A stretch of 64,000 nucleotides of DNA from Candidatus Kapaibacterium sp. (GTDB lineage: Bacteria > Bacteroidota > Ignavibacteria > Kapaibacteriales > Kapaibacteriaceae). This document shows positions 45,228-53,633 of the stretch, in pieces. The notes below the pieces were generated by a model, which did no database searches, was not told the DNA's origin, and saw nothing but the letters and a program-made list of their open reading frames with translations. The stretch is from positions 25,457-89,456 of the forward strand of contig JALHPC010000007.1 in NCBI GenBank assembly GCA_022842685.1, given 5' to 3'. Within the stretch, counting starts at the first letter, position 1; every line of letters starts with the position of its first letter. The position numbers were made by a program, and so were the translations under genes.

Positions 45228-45818
45228 CTACCGTACCGCCGCACCACGTTTCTCAAGAATGCGAGAACGCAAGCGACTCAACGACTGTGGTGTAATGCCC
45301 AGATAACTAGCCAACTGGTGCTGTGGAACGCGCTGTAACAGGTCGGGCCTCTTCTCCAGCAGATTCAGGTATCGCTGTTCGGGCGATGATGTTTTAAACT
45401 CGTCGAAGTCGATCCGTTCCTTCGATAGTAGCTCTTCCGACAGCTTCCGGCACATAACGTCGAACTTTGGGAATTTGGCGTTCACGTTGGCCTCCATGTC
45501 TGAGTTGGACACTACCAGAATCGAATCCTCCACGCAGCCAACGTAGTGATCGGAGGGGGCTTTGCTCATTACACAGGCGGGCGTGAGGCCTTCCATTTCG
45601 GTATAGAAGGCCGTTGTTTTCTCCTCGCCATCAATCACGTAGTACTTGCGAATGCAGCCCTTCAGCACGAAGTAGGTCTCGTTCGACCGTTGTCCTGCCT
45701 CGAGTAGAACAGTGCCCCTTGTAAAGGTCTTAAACAGGTCGAGAGCAAGCAGGGCGTCCTTCTCGTCGTCGTTGATAGAGATGTACTGGGTGATAAAGTC
45801 GAACAAGACGTCTTGCAT
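45228..45818 (-). CDS. Crp/Fnr-family transcriptional regulator
   Basis: 196 residues: an N-terminal cyclic-nucleotide-binding-like beta-roll (FTRGTVLLEAGQRSNETYFVLKGCIRKYYV) and a C-terminal helix-turn-helix (VPQHQLASYLGITPQSLSRLRSRI). It lacks an FNR iron-sulfur cysteine cluster at the N-terminus. This short type is common in Bacteroidetes. TAGTTTTG (TAnnTTTG form) lies 34-41 bases upstream of the start and may be its promoter. The palindromes at 45102-45174 suggest it could control the 210-aa gene or itself. Confidence 0.9.
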   Translation of the reverse strand: MQDVLFDFITQYISINDDEKDALLALDLFKTFTRGTVLLEAGQRSNETYFVLKGCIRKYYVIDGEEKTTAFYTEMEGLTPACVMSKAPSDHYVGCVEDSILVVSNSDMEANVNAKFPKFDVMCRKLSEELLSKERIDFDEFKTSSPEQRYLNLLEKRPDLLQRVPQHQLASYLGITPQSLSRLRSRILEKRGAAVR

Positions 45819-45851
45819 AGCGGCGATGTAGGAGTATTACTGAACACATTT

Positions 45852-45859
45852 CAAAACTA
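45852..45859 (-). promoter_or_regulatory. Candidate -7 element TAGTTTTG for the Crp/Fnr gene
   Basis: On the minus strand TAGTTTTG fits TAnnTTTG, 34-41 bases before the start codon. No -33 element was identified. Confidence 0.3.
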
Positions 45860-45892
45860 CAACGGCGCGGTGACGAGGGGATGGGAGGCGCA

Positions 45893-46003
45893 GTCCGTGC
45901 TAACGTCCCGTGCTAACGTCCCGCGAAGCGTCCCATGCAAATGTCCCGCGAAGCGTCCCATGCAAATGTCCCGCGAAGCGTCCCATGCAAATGTCCCGTG
46001 CAA
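45893..46003. repeat. GTCCC/GGGAC-linked tandem repeats (25-bp period)
   Basis: Three copies of a 25-bp unit made of GTCCC-GCGAAGC-GTCCC-ATGCAAAT, flanked by two GTCCC-GTGCTAAC units on the left and a partial GTCCC-GTGCAATT on the right. The CCGCG word recurs at 45921, 45946 and 45971. GCGAAGC is itself the classic GAA-loop mini-hairpin core. It lies between the Crp/Fnr gene start and the 3' end of the 194-aa gene. The short plus-strand ORFs drawn through it are products of the repeat. Confidence 0.9.
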
Positions 46004-46004
46004 T

Positions 46005-46589
46005 TCACTGCTGCGAGATCTTTCCACTCAACAACAAGGTTATCACGTGCCCCGGTAACTGGTCGGTGCCAAGAACGGCGTCGGTGTCGCAATCGAAGGT
46101 ATGACGCACCGACTGCACCTGTAAACGGCCGTCGTCGGTGATGGTAGGTAGCCCCACACGCGTTTCGCTACACGACGTAGTAAGCCATGCACATCGCGCC
46201 GATGATAGAATCGTTGATTCTCGCTCGGTTATCAAATATATGGCTCGGTTGATGTCCCTGCCTTCAACATCGGCAATAACAATGTGTATGCGCACGCCAC
46301 CCGTCATGTCGCACGTGCCCAGCAAACTCCATTCAGCATCAGCCACAGACGTCTGGCCATGCGGCTGGACAGAGGCAACAATCATTGCTTCGGGGATAGA
46401 CTGTACTGCTGCACGCTTTGACCATGCTTCAGGGCCTTCAACTAATTGCTGTTCGGTTATGCGTAACGCCGACGTGCAAGCACTGTCCAATGCCGATATG
46501 TCGAGGTAGCTTTCGTCGCCCGCAATGGCGTTAGCCACACCAAACACTAGTGCGGCTAGAAGCACGATTACCCGTAGAAGATGTGTCAC
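46005..46589 (-). CDS. Exported hypothetical protein (194 aa)
   Basis: Signal peptide (MTHLLRVIVLLAALVFGVANAIAG) followed by about 170 residues of unrecognised sequence with four or five cysteines (DSACTSAL, GTCDMTGG, SARCAWLTTSCSE, HTFDCDTDA), suggesting disulfides after export. The start is GTG, overlapping the stop of the upstream gene (GTGA), so the two small exported proteins form a unit. Its 3' end abuts the 25-bp repeats. Confidence 0.6.
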   Translation of the reverse strand: MTHLLRVIVLLAALVFGVANAIAGDESYLDISALDSACTSALRITEQQLVEGPEAWSKRAAVQSIPEAMIVASVQPHGQTSVADAEWSLLGTCDMTGGVRIHIVIADVEGRDINRAIYLITERESTILSSARCAWLTTSCSETRVGLPTITDDGRLQVQSVRHTFDCDTDAVLGTDQLPGHVITLLLSGKISQQ

Positions 46590-47092
46590 TGCTTAGGCTG
46601 CTCAACTTCAATAGAATATCGAAACACACCTGGATAGCCATTCTTCGATCCGGATATTCCATGAAGAATCTGTCGCTTGCCATCGCACTTAGCTACGTGC
46701 AACTCGTCGAATATCTTATACCGCACCTGTCGCGAGTACCACTGCCGTAAGTGCAACATCGCATCGTCGTGCCGCGCCCACGCCGACGGGTCGTTGTCGT
46801 AGTCTATTTCGGCTGCAAACTTGTAATAGCCCGTAGCGTTGATATGCAGGTAAATGCGCAGACGCGGCATTTTTACGTCGACAATGGTATCGCTCTCTAC
46901 CACTCGGTAACCGCTAACATTTGCGCCGCGGTACAAACAGCTATCCAGTGTTTCTCGAAGATTGATTCCCCAAACGAATAAGGGGCACTGACAACCAACG
47001 ATAAGCTTGGGCTCGGCAAGGGGCTGCGCTCGCGCCAGTCCTAAGCCCATCGTTAGGGCAATTCCACAGCATACCAAAAGTCGTAGTGTCAT
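46586..47092 (-). CDS. Exported hypothetical protein (168 aa)
   Basis: Signal peptide (MTLRLLVCCGIALTMGLGLARAQ), then a sequence with CQCP and other cysteines and a beta-like C-terminus (GVFRYSIEVEQPKQ). I do not recognise a family. The stop overlaps the GTG start of the 194-aa gene, suggesting that the two products act together in the periplasm or outside the cell. Confidence 0.6.
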   Translation of the reverse strand: MTLRLLVCCGIALTMGLGLARAQPLAEPKLIVGCQCPLFVWGINLRETLDSCLYRGANVSGYRVVESDTIVDVKMPRLRIYLHINATGYYKFAAEIDYDNDPSAWARHDDAMLHLRQWYSRQVRYKIFDELHVAKCDGKRQILHGISGSKNGYPGVFRYSIEVEQPKQ

Positions 47093-47235
47093 ATCCTAAT
47101 CAATCAATGTTCAACGTACATCAACGTAGCGTCCTGCAAAGTTCCAGAATCTTGGCGGTGTTGCAACCACCAACCACCCGTGGCGTACTTCGCGCCCGTT
47201 TTTCCACGGCGCCTGTATCACGAATCCCAACCCGT

Positions 47236-47484
47236 ATGAGTGCACGAACGTTTCCTCCTGTTGTCGCACGAGTGTTCTATGGCTTGTTCCTTTGCCTTGC
47301 CGCCTACTACGCCCTTGGGCCCCACGATTTCCTGAGTGCAGCGTCGAATCTTGGTATCGGTTTGATCTTCGACCCGTTCGATGACTCCGTGTCATTCCCC
47401 ATGAGGCCCCTTTGGCAGCGCGTATGGCTTATCTGCCACCTTACCCTGCTGTTGACACTCTTCGGCCTTTACTTTGTGCTGTAA
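47236..47484 (+). CDS. Small two-helix membrane protein
   Basis: 82 residues from ATG 47236 (MSARTFPPVVARVFYGLFLC), with two or three hydrophobic helices (VFYGLFLCLAAYYAL; WLICHLTLLLTLFGLYFVL). The track ORF starts 50 codons earlier, but that extension is arginine/proline-rich and unlikely. No family recognised. Convergent with the TPR-LuxR gene. Possibly real, but short. Confidence 0.5.
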   Translation: MSARTFPPVVARVFYGLFLCLAAYYALGPHDFLSAASNLGIGLIFDPFDDSVSFPMRPLWQRVWLICHLTLLLTLFGLYFVL

Positions 47485-47503
47485 TGCCTCTTCCAGAAGG
47501 ACA

Positions 47504-49177
47504 CTAGCTCTGCAACGCCGATTGAAACGCCATGCCACATAGCGTTGCGCCTAGGTCTTCCGACTGTTCACAGTGAAGCTTCTTCCGGATTCGCAGGCGA
47601 TGCCACTCGACCGTGCGGATCGAGCAAGACAGAATGGCCGCAATGTCCTTGGACGTCATGCGCAACACCAGCAGCGTGCACACACGCTGCTCGGCGCGAG
47701 ATAGGTCGGGACTTCGGCGCAACAACTCGGCCGCAAAGTTCCGATACGTAGCGTCGAACTGGCGTTCGAACAACAGCCAGTCGGCCTCGGAAAATACGGC
47801 CTTTCTTCGGCGATTACTTTCGTCGCGCTGACGCTCGATATGCCGCAATGCCACCTCGGCTAACTCCTTTCGCGATTGTTCCAGCTGTTGCTCGGCATCA
47901 GTAGCACGCAGTTGCATACGCTGCAACTCGCGCTCGCGTTCGGCTACCTTGTACTTCATGTGCAACGCCGCCGCCAAACGGCTAAAGCTGTCGGTATATA
48001 ACGCCAGCTGAGCCTCCCAGGCACGCTCTGCATAAGCAACGGCATCCTCGTATCGTTGGCACGATGCCTCAAGTCGCCACGCAAACACAAGGTTATAAAC
48101 GTATTGCTTGGTGACGGCTCCTCCGCTGCGCTCAAGATCGCGCAGCGCAGCCTGTACATAAAGGCGCGCCTCATCGTAACGCTCACTTGCTGAATATGCC
48201 TGTGCAAGGGCAAAACGGATGTTGTTCAATTCAAGCCAAGCATCGTGCTCGGCCGCAATTGCCATGGCCTGTTCTAAGACGTCAATAGACTCCTGAAAAC
48301 GGCCAATCTCGTTATACATCTGGCCCATTACGCTTAGCGATCGTAGCCGTGCCACTGGCGACGTTACCGCTGCTATCCTAGGAGCCAACGACTGAAGTAA
48401 GTGCAATCCGCGTTCATCGTGGTGAACATCGGTTAGTGCCAGGGCCAGATTGCAGGCCATGATCACGAAAGAGAGTTCCGACCCACGGTTGATCGCGTGA
48501 TCGAAGGCCATCTGCGCGTACTGGAGCGCCTCTTCATGACGCTTGAGGCCATGCAGAAGGATGTATATCTGACTATACGCATCGGCAAGCGTTACGCCAG
48601 TGCTGGCTTCCTCTAACACTCGGGCCGCCTCGTATGCATCACGTAAGGCCTCTTCGTTGGCCCCAAGATATGCATACGATGCTGCCGTTTCCACCAGTGC
48701 CTTCCCGCGTAATACACGATCTCCTGCCGACTCTGCTATCACAGCCGCTAGAAGTGCCTGTTCGTGCGCGTCGCTAAGTCGTCCACTGTTTCGGTACAGC
48801 TTGGCCCGGCTAGTGTGCAGCATAAACCTCGTCTGATAAGCATCAACAGGCACTGTCTGTTCGGCCATGGCAAAGGCAGCATCGGCGGCCTCAAATTGTA
48901 AGAGTCGAAAGTGCGCAACGCCGCAGTTCACGTGCAGCTTTGCCAGAAGGTCGACATCGCTGTCCACCCCGTCTTGCTTCAATGCCCGTTCGTACCAGGT
49001 AAGTGCTTCATCATACCTGCCAAGAGTACGAAGACAGAGTCCACACTCACGCATAACCATGGCGCGCTCTCTACCATCGATTGTCGTGTTGTCGAGTACG
49101 ACTAGAGCGGCCTGTAATGCCTGGTCAACGTCGCCCTGCTCGCGCATAGAACGAATGCGGTCAATCGTCACAACCAT
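47504..49177 (-). CDS. TPR-repeat transcriptional regulator with LuxR-type HTH
   Basis: About 557 residues from ATG 49177 (MVVTIDRIRSMREQGDVDQAL). At least eight tetratricopeptide-like repeats (for example LGRYDEALTWYERALKQ, LKRHEEALQYAQMAFDHA, IGRFQESIDVLEQAMAIA) fill the N-terminal two-thirds. A coiled coil (AERERELQRMQLRATDAEQQLEQSRKEL) and a C-terminal GerE-like HTH (LSRAEQRVCTLLVLRMTSKDIAAILSCSIRTVEWHRLRIRKKL) follow. No membrane segment is evident. The start overlaps the 3' end of the outer-membrane gene by 10 bases. It probably senses a protein ligand through the TPRs. Confidence 0.85.
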   Translation of the reverse strand: MVVTIDRIRSMREQGDVDQALQAALVVLDNTTIDGRERAMVMRECGLCLRTLGRYDEALTWYERALKQDGVDSDVDLLAKLHVNCGVAHFRLLQFEAADAAFAMAEQTVPVDAYQTRFMLHTSRAKLYRNSGRLSDAHEQALLAAVIAESAGDRVLRGKALVETAASYAYLGANEEALRDAYEAARVLEEASTGVTLADAYSQIYILLHGLKRHEEALQYAQMAFDHAINRGSELSFVIMACNLALALTDVHHDERGLHLLQSLAPRIAAVTSPVARLRSLSVMGQMYNEIGRFQESIDVLEQAMAIAAEHDAWLELNNIRFALAQAYSASERYDEARLYVQAALRDLERSGGAVTKQYVYNLVFAWRLEASCQRYEDAVAYAERAWEAQLALYTDSFSRLAAALHMKYKVAERERELQRMQLRATDAEQQLEQSRKELAEVALRHIERQRDESNRRRKAVFSEADWLLFERQFDATYRNFAAELLRRSPDLSRAEQRVCTLLVLRMTSKDIAAILSCSIRTVEWHRLRIRKKLHCEQSEDLGATLCGMAFQSALQS

Positions 49178-50223
49178 ATACTTAACCCAGTCATGACGAG
49201 TGCATACCAACGTCGCGAGGATGCCCCGTCGCCTATGGCAAACGTTGGTTGAGGGTCGTAGAATCCTCGTACCTCCGAGCGCCATCGCAGATTCTCTCGA
49301 AGCGTAACATCAATATTCATCGACGCACTTGATACCGTTACGTTCTGCGCCGTGCCAAACTTGTATAGAATACGATCGGAATCGTCTGCATGCTCCAAAC
49401 GAAGGCAGGCCTGCACGTCATTCCCAAGTGTGTGCACCGCCTGCAAACCGGCGTAGAACGATAGCGAGCTCCGCCCTGCTTGACGCTGTTGATTGGTTAC
49501 GTCAAACAACCCATGAATCACCGTTGCTTCACCAAATCGATGCGTGATGGTGGTGTTTACATGGTATCGCATCGTGGACGTGCCGTCTGTCAATGGCTCT
49601 AATCCAGCAAAGGTGTTTACTGCTAGGTCTGTCTCTCTCGCTAGCCGCCACAACAACGTCGTGCCCACGGCAGGCTGCTTGTTTACATCCACTATCTGTT
49701 GCCAGCCATTCATAAGCACCAGGCCTATACGTAACGCCGAATCCACTTGCCACCTGCCATGAACACCAAGCATATAGTACGGCGTGTTGTCGGCTATCAA
49801 CGACCTCGACATCGTTGGATTCGTCCACGACAACATACTTTCAAACCCGATCGTGGATGGCAGTACTCCAGCGTCAAGTGTCCAAGAACTACCAAACCGA
49901 ATCTGTATCGACGCCTCGTGAAGCATCCTCCACGAAGAGTCCGCACCGCCATAGTTGGCTCGTGTAAAGGCTCCTTCCTGCAGCGCTATACGCGCTTTCA
50001 CTGCGTCCTTCGCCCACTCTACACCCACAACAACATGGTTCAACACAAGCTGATTGCCTATAGCTGGCTGCGTCGTTACGTGTGTTGCATTGCCGTCGGT
50101 ACTAGGTCGCGCAACAACTCCCCACACGTCGGCTCCGCCAAACACACGAAGATCTTGGCCCTGTGCACGTCCAAACGCTATCACCCACAAGAAACAAGAA
50201 ACCCCCACGGCAACGAAGGCCAT
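49168..50223 (-). CDS. Outer-membrane porin-like hypothetical protein
   Basis: 351 residues from ATG 50223 (MAFVAVGVSCFLWVIAFGRAQGQ signal peptide). The ORF-track start at 50382 is wrong because it translates the tRNA-Phe gene. The body is beta-strand-like (MSWTNPTMSRSLIADNTPYYMLGVHGRWQVDSALRIGLVLMNGW) and ends in YALVMTGLSIWL, consistent with a porin or OprB/OprO-type barrel. It begins 24 bases downstream of tRNA-Phe on the same strand and overlaps the TPR-LuxR gene. Confidence 0.7.
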   Translation of the reverse strand: MAFVAVGVSCFLWVIAFGRAQGQDLRVFGGADVWGVVARPSTDGNATHVTTQPAIGNQLVLNHVVVGVEWAKDAVKARIALQEGAFTRANYGGADSSWRMLHEASIQIRFGSSWTLDAGVLPSTIGFESMLSWTNPTMSRSLIADNTPYYMLGVHGRWQVDSALRIGLVLMNGWQQIVDVNKQPAVGTTLLWRLARETDLAVNTFAGLEPLTDGTSTMRYHVNTTITHRFGEATVIHGLFDVTNQQRQAGRSSLSFYAGLQAVHTLGNDVQACLRLEHADDSDRILYKFGTAQNVTVSSASMNIDVTLRENLRWRSEVRGFYDPQPTFAIGDGASSRRWYALVMTGLSIWL

Positions 50224-50246
50224 GAGGGTGCTGTGCTTACGCAGTG

Positions 50247-50319
50247 TGGTTCGGGAGGGAGTTGAACCCCCGACACATGGATTTTCAGTCCATTGCTCTA
50301 CCAACTGAGCTACCGAACC
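50247..50319 (-). tRNA. tRNA-Phe (GAA)
   Basis: A complete 73-base cloverleaf on the minus strand: acceptor GGTTCGG pairing with CCGAACC plus discriminator A; D-arm GCTC-AGTTGGTA-GAGC; anticodon stem ATGGA/TCCAT with loop CTGAAAA, anticodon GAA; T-arm GGGGG-TTCAACT-CCCTC with one G-T pair. The 3' CCA is not encoded (ACAC follows). It sits within a minus-strand gene run. Confidence 0.97.
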
Positions 50320-50400
50320 AGAGGGCCGCAAAGATACGAGTTTGAGCCGGTTTTCCAACGCTACGCACATGTCTGGAATCATGGATGTATCGTAACCGTC

Positions 50401-51357
50401 CTAAAACGGCGTCCAACTAAACGATACCATGGGCACCACTGCCGGTGCACTAAATACGGCCAATCCAAAGTCCATGCTTACATGCTCGTTCGTTGTGCGC
50501 ACACCCAAAAACACCATCGTGTTTGCCGGCCTCGTAAGGTCGTTATTCCACAACTCACCTATCACGTGCAAATCGTAGAAGTCCGGCAGACGAGCGTCCA
50601 TACTCAACCCAATGCCCACCGATCCCGTAGGGTAGTTCACGTTAAAGGGGTTAAACAACGTCCCGCCATTGACGGTGTAGAAGTCCTCTCCAGATACCTT
50701 GGCAAAGAACATGGTGCTTACCTGCGACCTAGCCCCCGTAAACGTCGCTACGCCGTAGACGTGTCCCATAAAATTACTCGAGCCAAGCCACGACCCCGTA
50801 ACACCCGCAGCATAGTACTGCCGGCCGGTTTCAACAATACCGTTCGGTGCGTCGTAGAGCGTGGCCTTTACGTTTACGTGCGACACTTGATCTGCGGCCG
50901 CAAGGCCCGGCACAAAGGTGCGCCCAGCGGTAATGCTCACAATGTCGCCTATGCCTGCACCAGCATACAAAAAGCCAAGCTCCCACAGTCCTACAAAATG
51001 GTCGTTCCGTATGGGCTCTGCCGTAGGCATAATGAACACTCGGTGCCTCTGCCGATAGGAACGCTCTAGTGCCTCTATCCATGCAATCTCTTTGACGTAG
51101 ACCTTAGCCCGGCCTATCACGGCGCCAACACGTATGGCATAGCCCTGGTCGTCGCGCTCTACCGCTAACACGGGTCCCGTTAAAATGTCGCCATTAACCA
51201 GCCGCACATACCACAACCTGTCTGGGTCGATGCGTATCTCTTCCTTCATACGCTCGGCATCGGCCTCTGCCCATTCCAGTTGTGCGATAAGGGGCATCGC
51301 TGTTACGATGGCAAGTGCCATCGACAACAGCGCGCCGCGCAACATGCCTGGCTTCAC
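50401..51357 (-). CDS. Exported beta-barrel-like hypothetical protein
   Basis: 318 residues. The GTG at 51357 overlaps the rlmN stop (GTGA); an ATG four codons later is an alternative start. Signal segment LLSMALAIVTAMPLIAQ. After about 60 residues (RLVNGDILTGPVLAVERDDQG, an SH3-like hint) the sequence turns into barrel-type strands and ends VPMVSFSWTPF. I recognise no family. Probably cotranscribed with rlmN. Confidence 0.65.
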   Translation of the reverse strand: MKPGMLRGALLSMALAIVTAMPLIAQLEWAEADAERMKEEIRIDPDRLWYVRLVNGDILTGPVLAVERDDQGYAIRVGAVIGRAKVYVKEIAWIEALERSYRQRHRVFIMPTAEPIRNDHFVGLWELGFLYAGAGIGDIVSITAGRTFVPGLAAADQVSHVNVKATLYDAPNGIVETGRQYYAAGVTGSWLGSSNFMGHVYGVATFTGARSQVSTMFFAKVSGEDFYTVNGGTLFNPFNVNYPTGSVGIGLSMDARLPDFYDLHVIGELWNNDLTRPANTMVFLGVRTTNEHVSMDFGLAVFSAPAVVPMVSFSWTPF

Positions 51358-52460
51358 GCTGCGTCGCCCTCCGACAGCGCAAGCTGGCCACAGGCGGCGT
51401 CGATATCGTGCCCACTGCTGCTACGCACGAGCACCAACACGCCTTCGTCGCGCAGCTCCTGCAGGAAGGCCTCGAAGCGCTCCGGCGACGCTGGCCGAAG
51501 CTGCGCGGCAAAGCCCTCAGGGCGCGTAAAACCAATGTCGTGAAAGGGTATGACGTTCACCTTGCTCGGCACTCGCTTGGCGATACGCGCTAAGCGCCGC
51601 ACATCTTCGGCACTGTCGTTAAATCCGTCAAACACGATGTATTCGTAGGTGACCTTCTTACGAGTCTTCTTGTAGTAATACTCTAGTGCATCCATCAGAC
51701 GCGGTAGCGGCCACCGCTTGGCAATGGGCATGAGCTGCTCGCGTGCGCCTTGGGTGGTTGCATGCAACGACACAGCAAGCTTAATCAACTGCCCCTCATC
51801 GGCCATACGTTCTATGCCCGGCACAACACCAGCAGTTGAAAGAGTGGTTCGTCGCGGCGCAGCCATGTTGGTGCGTTGGTCGTTAAAAATCTCAGTGGCA
51901 CGCATCACGTTGTCGTAGTTGTTCATGGGCTCGCCCATGCCCATAAACACAACGTTGGTTATCTCGAGTCCAGAGTGTCTCGCCACAGCAAGATATTGAT
52001 CCACGATCTCGCCGGCCGTTAGGTTGCGCTGCAAGTTGAGCGTTGCCGTTGCGCAAAAGGCACAGCCAAGATTGCAGCCCACCTGTGTGGATACACAAAG
52101 CGTGCGCCGCCGTGGTACTCCGTCGGCCACACGCATCTCGCTCGGTATCAAGACACTTTCAATCTGGCGCCCGTCGTATAACCGAAAGAGATACTTAAGC
52201 GTGCCGTCGTCGGACGTCTGCACGGTTTGCAATTCTACGCTGTGCAACCGAAGGTTTTGCGATATCGCTTGGCGCAACTCGGCAGGCAACACCTTTACAT
52301 CATCGATGTCATCGATGTTGTGAATGTACATCGCGTCGTAGAGCTGCTGGCCGCGATAGCGCTTGCCACCTAGCGACTCCATCGCCTCGCCCAGCTCGGA
52401 TACGGTCAGCCCCTTTAACTCCGGAGGTCCGTCAACTACATCGCGTCGTGCTTTTGCCAT
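51354..52460 (-). CDS. rlmN: 23S rRNA (adenine-2503-C2)/tRNA methyltransferase
   Basis: Radical-SAM enzyme that methylates A2503 of 23S rRNA and A37 of some tRNAs. The cluster motif is CNLGCAFC (Cys134, 138, 141 of the long ORF), preceded by RRTLCVSTQVG. TNVVFMGMGEPMNNYDNV and LAVSLHATTQGAREQLMPIAKRWPL are family hallmarks, and the reactive C-terminal Cys is in SGHDIDAACGQL. The ATG at 52460 (MAKARRDVVDG) is preferred; it starts 18 bases after the FAD-oxidase stop. The GTGA overlap couples it to the barrel gene. Confidence 0.95.
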   Translation of the reverse strand: MAKARRDVVDGPPELKGLTVSELGEAMESLGGKRYRGQQLYDAMYIHNIDDIDDVKVLPAELRQAISQNLRLHSVELQTVQTSDDGTLKYLFRLYDGRQIESVLIPSEMRVADGVPRRRTLCVSTQVGCNLGCAFCATATLNLQRNLTAGEIVDQYLAVARHSGLEITNVVFMGMGEPMNNYDNVMRATEIFNDQRTNMAAPRRTTLSTAGVVPGIERMADEGQLIKLAVSLHATTQGAREQLMPIAKRWPLPRLMDALEYYYKKTRKKVTYEYIVFDGFNDSAEDVRRLARIAKRVPSKVNVIPFHDIGFTRPEGFAAQLRPASPERFEAFLQELRDEGVLVLVRSSSGHDIDAACGQLALSEGDAA

Positions 52461-52478
52461 ATGCAAAACTAGCACGTG

Positions 52479-53600
52479 CTAGCCGCATAGCTGGGCTGCC
52501 CGTGCAGCAATGGTGCTGCCAATGGCTACTCCCATACCGTTGCAGCCAAAGGCCGTAACGATGTTTCCACGCCGTTCTACACGTGGCTGCTTGTCCAACG
52601 TAAACCCCATAATGCCACCCCACCGCCGTGCAACACGCACGGTAGCCCACGGCGCAATGATGGTGCGTACGTGATGCTCAAGGTGTGTTTGCAGCGGTTC
52701 CGTTACGTCGAGTTCTGTGGTGGTTTCCCGCTCGCGATCTAGATGCCGCCCACCCCCAAACAGAATACGATTGCCAATATTTCGGAAGTACCAAAAACCA
52801 TCGTCGAAGTGAAAACTGCCGCGAAACGGCAACCCCTCGATGGGTTCGGTTACAATGATCTGCCCGCGTCCCGGCACAACGTCGCTGTGGGGCATCAAGT
52901 CACGCATAAAGCCGTTCACCGCCACCATCACAACGCCTGCACGAACCACACGTGTGCCTACGGCACTTGCTACGTGCACATGTACAACGTCGCGGCCCTC
53001 GTCGATACTCGTGACCGCTGCGCCGAAGCGCACGTCAACATCGGCCCCACGCGCTAACGCCAGCAGCCGCTGCACCATCAAACCAGAGTTCAATGTGCCC
53101 TCGTATGGCGTTCGCACCATGGCCTGCACCGCCCCACCAAATCGAAAGGGGGCAATGTGTTCGTCGCAGCGCGCAAATACCGGTGCCCCTTGAAACAAGG
53201 GCGCAAGGAGGGTGTTGACTTCGTCGAGGCGATCAAGGGCCGGATGGGCGGCAAGAAAAAGCTCGTAGCCGCCATGCTGCTCGTAGGCGATGTGGGCGTC
53301 GACACAACGCGAACGCAAGCGCTGCAAGCCCTCTACACGGCTTGCGATAACGTCGAGGGCCGCTGCCGACCCCATAAGGTCGATGTCGTGAACGATCTCT
53401 CCCAGCGAGCCAAAGCAGGCAAAGCCCGCGTTGCGCGACGTAGCTCCAGCCGGAACGACGTCGCGCTCGAGCACCAGAACGCGCAACCCGCGGTTGCGCG
53501 CCCGAAGCTCGAGCGCGGCAGAAAGTCCTATGATACCAGCGCCAATAACAACGACGTCGGCCTCGAGGAGACCATCATCCCAAAAGGAAGCGGACGTCAT
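52479..53600 (-). CDS. FAD-dependent oxidoreductase, D-amino-acid-oxidase (DAO) family
   Basis: 373-residue flavoenzyme of the glycine/D-amino-acid oxidase fold. The dinucleotide motif VIGAGIIGLSAALELRAR is at 18-35, AGATSRNAGFACFGS is the family second motif, and GGRHLDRERETTTEL and GCNGMGVAIGSTIAAR complete the FAD site. Substrate is unknown; members oxidise amino acids or amines. It leads the minus-strand run FAD oxidase-rlmN-barrel-tRNA-Phe. Confidence 0.87.
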   Translation of the reverse strand: MTSASFWDDGLLEADVVVIGAGIIGLSAALELRARNRGLRVLVLERDVVPAGATSRNAGFACFGSLGEIVHDIDLMGSAAALDVIASRVEGLQRLRSRCVDAHIAYEQHGGYELFLAAHPALDRLDEVNTLLAPLFQGAPVFARCDEHIAPFRFGGAVQAMVRTPYEGTLNSGLMVQRLLALARGADVDVRFGAAVTSIDEGRDVVHVHVASAVGTRVVRAGVVMVAVNGFMRDLMPHSDVVPGRGQIIVTEPIEGLPFRGSFHFDDGFWYFRNIGNRILFGGGRHLDRERETTTELDVTEPLQTHLEHHVRTIIAPWATVRVARRWGGIMGFTLDKQPRVERRGNIVTAFGCNGMGVAIGSTIAARAAQLCG

Positions 53601-53633
53601 TACGGACGATAGACTAGGCCGAATACGGCATCT

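Noticed and set aside
45813-46141. Plus-strand ORFs over the 25-bp repeats
   Set aside because: Repetitive peptides (SREASHANVP...) generated by the tandem repeat; no start context or homology.
50224-50382. N-terminal extension of the 404-aa ORF
   Set aside because: It translates the tRNA-Phe gene; the signal peptide starts at the ATG at 50223.
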